DNA of 64,000 nucleotides, taken from positions 124,001-188,000 of the forward strand of contig JAQGDQ010000434.1 in NCBI GenBank assembly GCA_030141605.1. The letters are read 5' to 3'. This DNA comes from Tubiluchus corallicola (taxonomy: Eukaryota; Priapulida; Priapulimorpha; Priapulimorphida; Tubiluchidae). Positions 51,988 to 62,971 of the stretch are shown in pieces. Positions within the stretch are counted from its first letter, which is position 1. Each line of letters opens with the position of its first letter. Made by a program: the position numbers and the translations under genes. The notes under the pieces were generated by a model. That model had not been told where the DNA came from. It made no database searches and worked only from the letters and a program-made list of their open reading frames with translations.

Positions 51988-52964
51988 CAATGTGCACCGC
52001 TTAATAGACTTACGGCTAATAGACTCAATCAATTTGATTGGCTCAAAAACGCTTGGTATGGGCGGTTTTTATTCTAATATAGATAAAAAGTGTTAGTAAT
52101 TGACTCAAATAACTCTGCATAATTGACTCGATATTTTTGCTTCACATGCTTCAATAAGACACTTTCCTGTGACTGATAAGCTTTTACGACTTTTATATCA
52201 TTTTAGTTTACTTTTGTCCTGTACTATACACAGAAACAATCATGTTAAGTACCGTTTGTTTGTAAGCAGGGCCGTTTATGATACACTAATGTGCTGGCCT
52301 GTTGTTTGCTTTGACCCACCCGTCCACTGCAATTAACCTTGTTCCCTAAGAATTCCTGGAAGCTGAACATTTAATCACTTGCTTAGTGGTTTGCTTTTGA
52401 AGCACTGGCTGTCTTTGCCAGAAAGTTTAATCAGTTAGCTGTTGCTGTTTGCCACTGAGGCATGTACAGTACAGCAAGTACGTCACAATATCAAGCGGCA
52501 GCGTAGGTGAAACTACAGATGAAGCTACTTGCCGGGAAACACGGGCACCACCAACAGTTTAAGCATGCCAAGCGCTAAGTGTTTTACGAAAATACGTGCA
52601 TCATACAACTAAAGAGCCATCTTCTTTGCGATGAAATGAAACAGTCGACTTTGAAGGAATTTTTGTAATTTTTGCAAATAAACAGACTTGTGTGATTTAG
52701 AAAAGTGTAATTTTTAATTTATTGCCAATTCACTTATCTAAATTAATATTTTAAAATATATATTTTTAAATTTATAACTGCACAAATGAATTTAGGCATT
52801 ACTTCGTTTTTAAAATTCATTAAAAACCTTTGCAGAGCATAGTAAGCTGGTGACTCACACTTCTATACCAGTAATACTACACCCATCAGTTAATAGGTTC
52901 AGTCGGTTAATTGGGTGAAAACACTTCGGTCCCAAAGTGAGTCTATTTAGCGGCACCTACTGTG
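51988..52964. mobile_element. TA-flanked pogo/mariner-like non-autonomous element
   Basis: The left end (CAATGTGCACCGCTTAATAG) and the reverse complement of the right end (CACAGTAGGTGCCGCTAAAT) share CCGCT(T/A)AATAGACT and a following AC over about 28 bp. TA lies directly outside both ends, the target duplication of Tc1/mariner/pogo elements. Inside the left end TAATAGACT occurs twice. The 977-bp interior shows no transposase frame. Confidence 0.7.
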
Positions 52965-53209
52965 TATATATATATATTCTTCTCTTGCATTTGAAGAAAA
53001 GCGTAAAGGTAGGACTCCATGTACACATTATGCATGATGATGCTGTGATCCGTAATGCTTCATATTTATTCGCTTTTTCTGAGTGCCGGAGAACATATAT
53101 ACATTTACAAAGCTCATGGTGCTCTTTCTGCCATTTTTGGTTGTTGCTCGTGAAAACTAGAAGTGATAATATTTGGAAGTCATGCCTTCTCAGGGTTTTA
53201 ACTCGATAG

Positions 53210-53640
53210 TTACTGTGGTGGCATTAGCTTATTATTGTCAGGTAGAAGTCTGGTTCCGGATCTGAACTTTTTTGCCTTATAGGTCATATATCGCAACTCA
53301 AATTTTTATCTTTAAAGATATGGCATAAGAAACCAAGTTTTTTGCCTTGAAGATAAGGCATTGGAGTTGAAGTGTTGTAGCTTAAGCGGGCCTGCATGAG
53401 ACTAGGATAACTCTAAGGCACTGACTAATAGTACGGGATCTGTTTCCGAAAAAGCAGTAAGGCCTTAAAAGATATGGATCCATGTCCGGAAATTCATTAA
53501 CTAGAAAATACGGATCAGTATCTGAAGGGTAGTGAATAGAAGAACAATTAGTGCCATTTTTGCAATGACAAATTCAGTGTCAGTATTAGGCAGCGTGACT
53601 GTAACTTACTGTTTGACTCTACACTCTACAGATTTCTTAA
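53210..53640. other. Non-coding DNA upstream of CMC2
   Basis: Contains several loose repeats of a GGATC...TCCGGAA/TCTGAA phrase between 53255 and 53520, plus AAGATAAGGCAT-like words. No exon is recognised. Confidence 0.4.
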
Positions 53641-53715
53641 GTATACATACAAATGACGATTACTTGTGACTCTTTAATATGGTAATTTAATTTTTTTTAG
53701 ATTCTAGGTATTATA

Positions 53716-55602
53716 ATGCATCCAGATTTGTCACCTCATTTACATACCGAAGAGTGCAATATTCTGATACTACAGTTAAAACAATGTCACATTGAGGTAA
53801 GTTAGTTATAAAAACAAGTAAGAATCGTCGGTTTGCAGCTAAATAAATTACAGCAGATATTGTGTTTTAAAATGTGAATTAAGTTTGTTTTCAAACATCT
53901 AAAGTATGAAAACTGGCCGGTCATAAGTTTTACATAAAAAGTGTTTTATATGCTTTGCATGAAAAGACATTAGGTACTTGTGAACCAATGCTGTCTTTAT
54001 TTTTTTACTGTATGTGTTTTTTGTATAATGTGTAATAAATATTATGCAGCTACAGAATTGGAAAAGTGTAATCTGTTTAACATAATTTAACCTAATCATA
54101 TTCTTTTCACAGAACAAATATAAGAAATATATGGGAGCGTGTAACAATCTTAAGCGTGCTATGGATGCCTGTTTGAAAAATGAGGTAAATTTGTAGAAAC
54201 ATATATATAAGTTGTATAAGAAACAGTTGGGATTCCCTTCAGTTGCAGTTTTACCTGTGCATGGCTCCTGGTACAACACGTCAACTGCAAACCATTTTAT
54301 CTACATTTTCTTGAACACTATCAATTTTACTATTTTTACATACAGCTCTAGGATCACGTATAAATAATGTAAATACAGTCAGACCTCTTTGTAGTGCCTA
54401 CTTTGGCATTGTGGCAAGTTTAGCATTATGAGGTGAAATAATACATACATGTCTATGCAAATACAGACATTTTGTGTTGCTAAAATTTGAGCATTAAGCG
54501 AGGTTGACATTATAAAGAGGGGCGCTATAAGTTACAATGCAGTTTGACTGTATCTAAAGCAAATTTGTGAAAGTGGAGATTTTACAATTATTGCTGGTGC
54601 ATCTTTGTCTATATTTTGCTTTTACTTCTAAATATACAATCTTCAGTTGAATGGAAAGCTGTTTAGAAGGGTGTAAAGCTCAGTAATCAACCTTTGTTGC
54701 AGTTTTTATGCTTGCTTCTTCTGAGTTTTTATCAAACGTGTTCAATTTCTAAAGTGGCCATAAGTAGCAAACATCTGTATTGTATACATTTCTACATGTA
54801 GGCCTACTTACAGCTTACCAGTTAATTTCAGCTTAATTTTCCACTTGTCAGTAATTGTGCACATATTCTTACCTAACTCACTTGAACAACAGTCATTGAG
54901 ATTCTAGGATCCTGCAAAGAGTATAAAAAGTGAAAAACTAGAGTTAGTTTCACTAAAACTAAATCATTTCCTATGAACAAGCTATTTGCTAGTTTGATGT
55001 TTATTGCACATGCTATTTTTGTGGCGAGCGTTAGCAAAGTTTTTAATAGAATAGTTATTTTCTTTATTTCTTCTCAGTTGACTAATGTTTGTTAAACGAA
55101 ATACTTGTATGCATATGTACTCGCATGTTCGAAATAAAACTACGTTAATAATAATAGTAGGATCAATTCTGGAATTTAACATTGATGCTTTCTTGTATGA
55201 GATATGTTTACTGTTTAGTTTGTCTTTATTTTTTTTCATAATTGGCAAAAGCATGGCATCAGCCCCATACCAACTTAATCTGTAATACAGCAAAGCCGTC
55301 CATTCAATTCATTGACAAAAAATTGTATAGACATGAGCAAGTAATAATTACATTTGTTGGTCTGCCATGTTTGTACTGTAAACATGTTTTACTGTCTTTG
55401 TTTGCTTGTAAAACGTTGTGCCATAAACTTTTTAAAATTTATACTCCTCATATCATAACTCATTTATGTTTTTTGTTACTTTTTACCATTTCAGCTAGAA
55501 CGTAATAGACGTTTAAACAATGCAAAAGCTTTAGAGAAACGTCAAGAGACCTGGGACAGAATTAGATCTCGTCAAGCTTCTGCTGCTACCAAACCATCTT
55601 GA
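53716..55602 (+). CDS. CMC2: CMC2, COX assembly mitochondrial protein 2 homolog
   Basis: Three phase-0 exons, 53716-53796, 54113-54184 and 55495-55602 (TGA), encode 86 aa (human CMC2 79). The start [15 protein letters not shown] is nearly identical to the human protein. The twin CX9C motif is complete: C...C with nine residues between in [12 protein letters not shown], and again in [12 protein letters not shown]. This hairpin is oxidised and trapped in the mitochondrial intermembrane space by the MIA40 pathway; the family is required for cytochrome c oxidase biogenesis. A basic C-terminal helix ([17 protein letters not shown]) follows CLKNE as in human. A strong pyrimidine tract ends at AG 53699-53700, leaving a 15-base leader before the ATG. 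Intron 2 contains a Tigger-like MITE. Confidence 0.95.
54376..54550. mobile_element. Tigger/pogo-like MITE in CMC2 intron 2
   Basis: The left end CAGTCAGACCTCTTTGTAG and the reverse-complemented right end CAGTCAAACTGCATTGTAAC form terminal inverted repeats starting CAGTCA. CCTCTTTRTARTG also recurs just inside the right end. TA flanks both sides (54374-54375, 54551-54552). The length is 175 bp with no coding capacity, typical of non-autonomous pogo-group elements. Confidence 0.8.
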
Positions 55603-56949
55603 TGTGCCGATTACATTAGTTATAATGAATTTAGATGAAGTTATGTAAATAGTTTGCACTATGTGCTCTTTTAAATTTTATCTACACTCAGTCTTAAAAA
55701 TCGTTTATAAGTCGATTTTGTTTTAAAAATTGTGGATGATACTGCAATTGTACCACTTGGCTGCTTTGTAGGCTGTACTGCGTATGCAAAGATTTTAATA
55801 TATGAATTTATCTTTCAAACTGTTGTTTTTTCAATTTATGTGAACTTTGTCATTTAAAAGTAATGTAAACAACAACAGAATTTTCAATGTTGATTTTTCC
55901 AGGTGAGCTCGTGATACTACCTCACTTACCATAGTGAACTAGTGACCCGACTTTGTTCTTTTTTCTAGTTTTCAACATTTTTTCCTATTTTATACAGAAC
56001 AAGGTTAACAGCAGCACAGCTAAGGAGTTAATGCCCAGCATATCCTCCTTTTTAACCTCTATTTTTTAACAGCAGGTAAAGAAAGGTCATGACACCATGT
56101 TCCATTTTTTTTTGAAATTCGGCTTAACCCGGCTAGAAATTGAACATTTGTATTTGTTTGAAAACACTTTAGTTTTTGTTAGTTTAAAAATAATGCGAGT
56201 AGATGATGATGCTGAAAATAGTGCCGATTAGAGCATGTTTTGCGTTACCATGCACTGTCTAGTGCTGCCATCTACCGATAAATAACGCAGGGCATTTGCC
56301 ATCACATGGCTCAGTGGGACTGAGACTGTTGTGATCGTTTGCAGTATTCTAAAAATTTGTTACAGAACGTTGAAATTTGGATATGGGATATGAAATTCAT
56401 GGACAGTAACAAACAAAATGCAAATGCGTGCTGTATGTGAGGTCATTGCCCAGCCAGGGTTCGGGCAGGCTAAGCACAGACAGCTATTTTTTTGCCCTAA
56501 AAGAATAAGTTTTGCACTCAATGGCCCCTTTTTCCGATTTTACTTTTGTTCACAATCCAGATTTTTGACTTATAAAATTATGATGCCCTACGAGTGAGAG
56601 TATAAGCTAGTTGTTATTTATTGTTTAATACTTTTTGTGGTTCAACAAACGAACATAAGCAAATTGTGAACAACATTCTGTTTGTGATGGGACATAGTGA
56701 TGACGATGAGAGTGACGGTGATAATGATGACTTATTTCAATGCTGCAGTTCCTACTACAGTGATGTACAAGGGGTCTCTTGTGATTTTCATTCAACACAT
56801 TTGCCTGAGAACAATTAAACCAACACCATAATTGAAAAATGCAACTGCGACTTTTAATAGAAGATTCTGGATAATAATAACAATAATAATAATTTAAAGT
56901 TGGCTTTTTAGATGAACAATTTAATAAAAAGTCCAATTAACATAAGCTC
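55603..56949. other. CMC2 3' flank and intergenic DNA
   Basis: Contains the CMC2 3' UTR, with no canonical AATAAA close to the stop (AATATA near 55796 is a possible variant). No exon is recognised; the short frames at 56621-56936 include a GATGAT-type low-complexity run. Confidence 0.45.
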
Positions 56950-57145
56950 CAAAGAGCTTTTGAGCCGATTGTAAATAACAATCTACAGCTACATAATAGA
57001 GACTATTACCACCCCACTTTACCCTAAATACTACGCGCCAGGCAGGGCAACAGCATGTACCATTTTTAAAGTGTTTGGCATGACCCGGCTGCTGTATCCA
57101 ACTCACGACCTCTCAGAAGGAAAGCAGGCGCATTAACACTAGATT
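56950..57145 (-). mobile_element. tRNA-like SINE, family 2, copy 1
   Basis: Closely matches 57857-58050: shared words are CTACGCGCCAGGCAGG, CAACAGCATGTACCATTTTT, GGCATGACCCGGC and a terminal block ending AGAAGGAAAGC. In minus orientation the end block resembles a tRNA-like head. Confidence 0.7.
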
Positions 57146-57856
57146 AAACCGGACCAGTTACAAACCAATCGGTTATAAACAAACCAATTTAGTCAATAAA
57201 ATCGCGAGAAACCTGTGTTTGATCTACACACTTTAACACAGTAATATACGCTATTTTTTTCCTTATATTGTTGTGAATAAGTTTCCACAAGCATTGTGTC
57301 AATTTGGTGTAACTGTGACATAAGAACTATCCTGTATCATCACTACACTGTTGCTTGTTATGCTACTTAGTTATCAGATATCACACGTACTTCGTCTATT
57401 CTGCGTATCTAAAATAAAACTGTATTTCGATTGAAAAGTTTAATAAATTGTAGGTTAATTTCATCGTTGATTAATAATTTTGACATTATGATCATTTATA
57501 AGTAATTTATTACGCATGGGCAGTGTTGGACCACACTAGTGGAGTAAAAAAGCAAACAAGTCCTATCATTATTGATTATTCTAGGGTTAGTAAACTAACA
57601 TTTGGAATGCTAAAAGCATTGGAAGAGGGCCATTGGAATTGAATCAGATTTATCGCAATGTCTTGATTGCAAGCTAGAGACTTGGTGGTCTAAGACGTTG
57701 AGTTGTCGGGTTAGCCTAAACATCCCTGTTAGCAGTCATTGCTGACTCACTTGTGATTTATTCCGCTTTTTCTTTAGCCATATTTAGACTCAAAAGTTGA
57801 ATGTGTGACAATTTATTATATCATTTTAGTAATCTTTTAGTTAATGCTAAGTTTAA

Positions 57857-58050
57857 TAGCTTTTTTCGCCGACTATAGATAACAAATCTGCACCTACATA
57901 GCAGACACAGTTATTACCCCACTTTTACCCAAAAATACCACGCGCCAGGCAGGACAACAGCAGGTACCATTTTTAATGTCTTTGGCATTACCCAGCCGCA
58001 GCATCGAACTCCCAGCCTCCCAGACGGAAAGCGCACACGTTATCAATAGA
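57857..58050 (-). mobile_element. tRNA-like SINE, family 2, copy 2
   Basis: Read on the minus strand it contains GGGAGTTCGATGCTGC, a good B box. A conserved core follows: GGTACCTGCTGTTGTCCTGC, then CTGGCGCGTGGTATTT and AAAGTGGGGTAATAAC. The parallel copy lies about 900 bp away in the same orientation. Confidence 0.75.
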
Positions 58051-61000
58051 CTTAGTCTCGTCTACCCTGTTAGGAATTCAAATAGGCGTAGGTTAGCCAA
58101 ATATTCCAATAACGAGTAGTATTACAATACTGATCATTCATTGCAGTGCTTCTTAATTAGGAATAACAGCTTGTAAATAGTAAAAAAAACAAGTGTGTCT
58201 TTAATTATGCTGCTCTTTGGTAATGCATAACCAATTGATTATCATACTGCTGTGACATTCTTCTTTCAATAATGTTTTTCCGTGTTTTTGGTGCAAGAAA
58301 GTGATAAACACGAACAAACGTATTTTTATCTGCGCGCTGCATGCGTAAACGTTTGAGTGCATGCGCTAATAAAATTGCGCTCCGGCATCAAAATGCTGAA
58401 ATGCTAAGGTAGTAATGATTACCGTAATAACGTTAAAAATGAATGCCGCTTAAACTTAAAAAACTTTTTGTAGCTCTAGGGTACTGAACGCTTACTCTAC
58501 AAAATAAGCATAGCATTAGAAGTAATTGCTAATATTAAATCAAGACATTAAAATTATTATTATAACTAATTCAGCCAGAAATTGAAACCAATGAGATGAG
58601 AAAACTGCTGAAACGTCTGGCAAAATCTCGCTCATTTTCTTCAATTATGATTTTTTTAAATGAAATATTTACTTCGTTTCGATTGATTTTTTTAGTCCAC
58701 AAGTTTTCTCTCAACTAACGAATTTTTCAGTCCATTTTGAGTGGTCAGTTAATCCATGGGACCACAGAGGCCCTTAATACTCTCCACCGAAAACGTGAAC
58801 CATTTCCAACGAAGCACAGCTACTCAGCTTGATGCAATGTAGCAACAATACGGGGTTGAGGAACCGACGAGCACAAAAAAATTATTAGTAAACCAAAAAT
58901 GATATCCTAGAGACAAACCAAAGAACTAATGGGAGAGAAGTTCGCTGAACTAGAACCACTTAACTAAAAGGTCACTAAATTAAGAGGCTAATGTTTCGAA
59001 AGATCACAAAGTTGAAATACGTATATATGTTTTGAATCCCAAAAACACTTTAAAACAATTTTTATAATGAGTTGATGTGTTTACTTAATGAGTAATTTTT
59101 GACCTTAGGTCAAGGCAGTCCAGGTGACATCTGTGTGTCATCCATGTTAATTATCAAAGTTTATCAGAGTTTTATCAAGGATTCATCTAAAATACACATA
59201 AATTTGAAGTGGTAAGTATAGAACTAAATCCGCGCGTATTAATTAATAAAACACACTATGCATCTGATGTCAAAGCAAGATTATTCACTTAGTAATGTGG
59301 CAAACAAACAAAGAAAACCTGTGACCCCGGTATGGAAAGTGACAGAAAGATCCCAAGCATGTTGACTAATCGATGTTCTTAGAACGAAAACTTTCATATC
59401 GAAGGCCAAGATCAATTCACCTTGTGACTTTTAAAGTCATGTTGCAACTCATGTGTGGCATGCAGTATGCTAAATAAATATCAGGATAAAGATCTCGGAT
59501 CATCATCGACATAATCAAACAAATCATTTCTGTACAGTAATTAAAATAATATGTTAAAATATTTACACAGGTCACAAAAAACTTCGGGTTTTCTTGTGTT
59601 TTTTATCCTGAAATACCATTAAATAAAGCAAAATAAATATTTTAGTAACTGGAATAGACTGACCTAAAACGTTTATTGGGCAAAGCGATTACAAACCCAT
59701 TTATATTCATGTGCAACTTTAACTTTATAATGCCTGCCATCATATTCCATTATGCCTTTATACCTCAGCTTCTATGTTAGCCAAATTAAGATATAATTTT
59801 AACAAGAGCTAAACATACAGTTTCTGAAGAAAAAATTATGCATGATTTTTATGTTCTTATTTTTCAAGGTGGTCATGTACTAATTTAAAGAACTAACGAT
59901 CATCGGCTAAGGTTATGCGTCACTCATTTAGAAAGGTTTTGTTGTTTCCATTCCTAAACCCAGAGATTTAAAAAAGTCTGCGTTAAGTTTCTAGCAGTAG
60001 CAAAAATTGAGAGCTAAATTATGCAATACTAGATTTGACTATTAATTTTCGCTAACTTCTAATCAGACTATTGGACAAACAAGTATGTAGTGGAGACCCA
60101 TTAATCGTAATACCCCCCAAGAATCAGCTAAATATCATGGATTTCGTGAAAGTTTTAAAAGCTCTGTCACTGCGTACTGAGAGCTCGGCAAGAATCATGC
60201 AAGGTTCAAGTAGCTTAAGTGGACCTCAAGAAAAGCTTTTAAGAGGAAAAAATAATGCGTGGAATCATTTGCCACATGACCACAATAATTGCAAACGGCT
60301 TATAGATGCGTCGGCAGGAAATATTCCGTGAGATGCTGCAGTAATTAGCAGTGCAATCGCCTTCTGCGCAAGAGCCGCATGCATTCTTGTCTCAAACTGG
60401 AAAACTACATTTACTCAAATACTTGATGACATGAGAAGTTTCCAGTAAGGAGACGACCTCTTGTCGCTTTATTATTTAATTGCATGTTATGAGTGGCCTT
60501 GCAGCTAATCACTAATGGAAAACTGGCAACCAAAGAAACTAATAAATGACACAAATGCACGCTGCCACGGATCAAAATGACTTTGCAGGTTTTATAGGCA
60601 GAATGCTGATGCATCCACGTGGCAATAACACGCATGAGAGACATGATTAGTATGACGCACACGTAGTCTCTAATTGCAAAAACGGTCAGATTAAAACTCC
60701 CGAGGATCAGTGGCAGACATACACAAACTGTATCTGCTGTATCTGCTTAAGAAACCTTCTGACTCGGGACTTGCTTGACATAGGAGCTACATTTAAAACA
60801 AGCCTGAACGTGAAAGAAACCAGAAGAAAGAAAAATGTCTAATGCAAAGCGACGACATAAAGTAGATTTGCCGTTCTAGCGAATTTTGGAAAATTGAAGG
60901 CATTAATGAGAAACGGGAAGTGTGAAACGAATTGAAGATTTTGTTAGGCTATTTATCGGAATTAAAATTTAACTGATAATTTTTGTTAACAAATCATAAT

Positions 61001-61407
61001 TATAAGAATTTTTATTTTCAGGTTTACAGGAGAGCACAGAAGATATTCTTCTATCTTAAAAGTTAAACATTTTAACGCAGTTTAAAGAAGATTCTCTGTT
61101 ATTGTATTAACTGATTTAGTAGTGCACGTTAAAGTGTGCTGTTTTCCACGTAACAGTTCTATTTAGGGTTTTGAAAACTGCAAGCGTCCTAAAGACTGAT
61201 ATAAGAACTCCTCCTCAACATAAGCCTCTTTAGTTTCATCTTCATCAAAGGAGTTAGTTTTTAGCTTATAACGCACGCCTGTATAGAATAATTAGAATTT
61301 TTGTAATGTTCGCACAACTACAGCAGTTGCAAAACTCAATCTTCTGAATCATTCGTGCCAAATGTGCGCATAGTGCATTAACTCATTAATTTGTTTTAAA
61401 TTTGGTT
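58051..61407. other. Intergenic DNA between CMC2 and the SALL locus
   Basis: No gene is recognised. I specifically looked on the minus strand for further SALL zinc-finger pairs and saw none. An 86-codon open frame (60071-60331, +) follows an acceptor-like TCTAATCAG but resembles nothing known. Confidence 0.5.
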
Positions 61408-61413
61408 TTTATT
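61408..61413 (-). promoter_or_regulatory. Candidate SALL polyadenylation signal
   Basis: TTTATT on the plus strand (AATAAA on the minus), 342 bases beyond the minus-strand stop at 61756-61758. It would fit this exon being the last one. Confidence 0.45.
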
Positions 61414-61755
61414 AAAGAATAAAATAAATGAATTTACGGAGTGCTCAATCAAACATTCAAAGCTCTGATACAAAAACACTGAAGTTTTGAAATTGGTAAG
61501 CAACTATTTAGATATTTCAGGGTACACAGCTTGGCCATCTTATTGCTAAAGACCACGTCAATTGGTCATTTCAAGGTCAAACTGGCTGTAGTGCAAGGTA
61601 AATTATATATTTGTTAGCTGGATTATTTACACAAACCATCTAAGACTAAGTACTCCTCTGTGCGTGCAATTAATCAAGCATCTTGCCTCAAGTGGAACTG
61701 TAAGCTGAACTCTGTACAACTCTTGTAACGACGAATCTATAAACAACAATGCTCC

Positions 61756-62971
61756 TTAAAGCGACCTTTCATTTCTTTTACCTTCTCGTTGCATTGCTAG
61801 GCATGATATTATGGCAAATTGAGTTATTACACAGTCATGGGGGTATTTTGCTTTGTGACGTTGGAAATGGACTTTTAGGCTTCCTTTTGTGGTAAAATGG
61901 CTTCCACAAATATTACATTTAAAAGGTCGTTCACCTGTATGTGACCGAATATGTATCTGCAGGGCACTGTCACTACCAAATGCTTTTCCGCAATACTGAC
62001 ATTTCCGACGCAAAAACGGGTCATCTGAACGTTTGTCAAACATATTGAAATTTGGATTGTGGGACATAATTTGTGCCATATCAACTGGTCCAGGACTAGG
62101 TAATGCTCCCACAACAGTTTGTGCTAAAAGTTCTAGAGCACCTGGAGATTTTGAAGGAAGCACTGGTGTCGAGTCTAACGATTTCGATGAAGCTGGCGCT
62201 GACTTACTTATGCTTGATTCTGCACTGGTTATTGCTGAACTTGTCACTGTGGTTGATGTTGTAGATGCCACTGTACATATTGTAGAAGTTTGTGCAGAAG
62301 CTTGGGATGTCGAATGCAAGGGAAGTCGCGACAGTATTGGTGTCAAGATTGCACTAGTTGGGGTTGATGTGATATTAGATATAATAGGTGATAATGAGCT
62401 TATTATTGGAAATGATGAGGGTGCTTCAGACTGTCCTGTGCCAAAAGAAGGCCGTGCAACTGAAGGAACATTCCTCGTCAACTGGACTTGCAGCTGCTGT
62501 AGCAATTCTAGTTGTACAAGTTGATGTTGCTGTAAACTGTCTAGTGTGTTGTATAAAGCTTGAAGATCCGATGGTGGAAAATTGTTAGTAGCGAACTGCG
62601 CCACTGCTTTTTTGGTGTTTCGAATGCTCTCCAATACAAGATTTGAATCTGGAAGCTTGAAAGGAGGTGACACCTGAGAGGTATCAGACGAGCTTCTTGT
62701 TTGTCCCATCGCACTCTTTGAATAATCGTCTGTGTCCCTTATATCTGTAAAATTGTTGTCATGTTCTTTCACTGAATTATTTTGAGAATCAACTCCATCT
62801 TCGGCTGGCAAGTGTCCATTTTCGTCTACTATCAATACAAGTCTTTTCCTCCTACATGTCTTTTTATGCTTGAGAAAATTTGCCAGTCCGAATAGTTCTG
62901 CATTGCATTTTCCACAAACAGTGTGAGATCACTGACGTCATCTTCTTCACTTTGTGATTCTGATGACAAAC
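61756..62971 (-). CDS. Spalt-like (SALL) zinc-finger transcription factor exon, short form with an apparent frameshift
   Basis: Minus-strand exon starting after a clear acceptor (TTTCTTTGCAG; first base 62971). First come acidic residues [15 protein letters not shown] in one frame. From about 62918 the SALL-type C2HC finger [21 protein letters not shown] is seen in a different frame (62916-62854), followed by LVLIVDENG as in vertebrate SALL1. A conserved [13 protein letters not shown] segment and a Gln-rich multimerisation-like helix ([19 protein letters not shown]) come next. A long Ser/Thr-rich linker leads to one C2H2 pair (62008-61857), with [20 protein letters not shown] and [19 protein letters not shown]. 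The frame change equals one missing base in a T run. The stop comes only 26 codons after KYPH, and the usual further finger pairs are absent nearby. SALL proteins are nuclear developmental regulators that recruit NuRD. The 5' exon with the start codon lies outside or was not found. A real splice donor (GAAG|GTAAAA) could remove the odd tail. Confidence 0.85.

Noticed and set aside
60071-60331. 86-codon open frame after an acceptor-like AG
   Set aside because: No ATG at its start, no recognised family and no partner exon, so it is not called a gene.
60836-60880. MSNAKRRHKVDLPF short plus-strand frame
   Set aside because: Wrong strand for SALL and too short to support as a gene.
62033-62588. 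Plus-strand open frames opposite SALL
   Set aside because: They are shadows of the Ser/Thr-rich SALL linker; no homology is seen.
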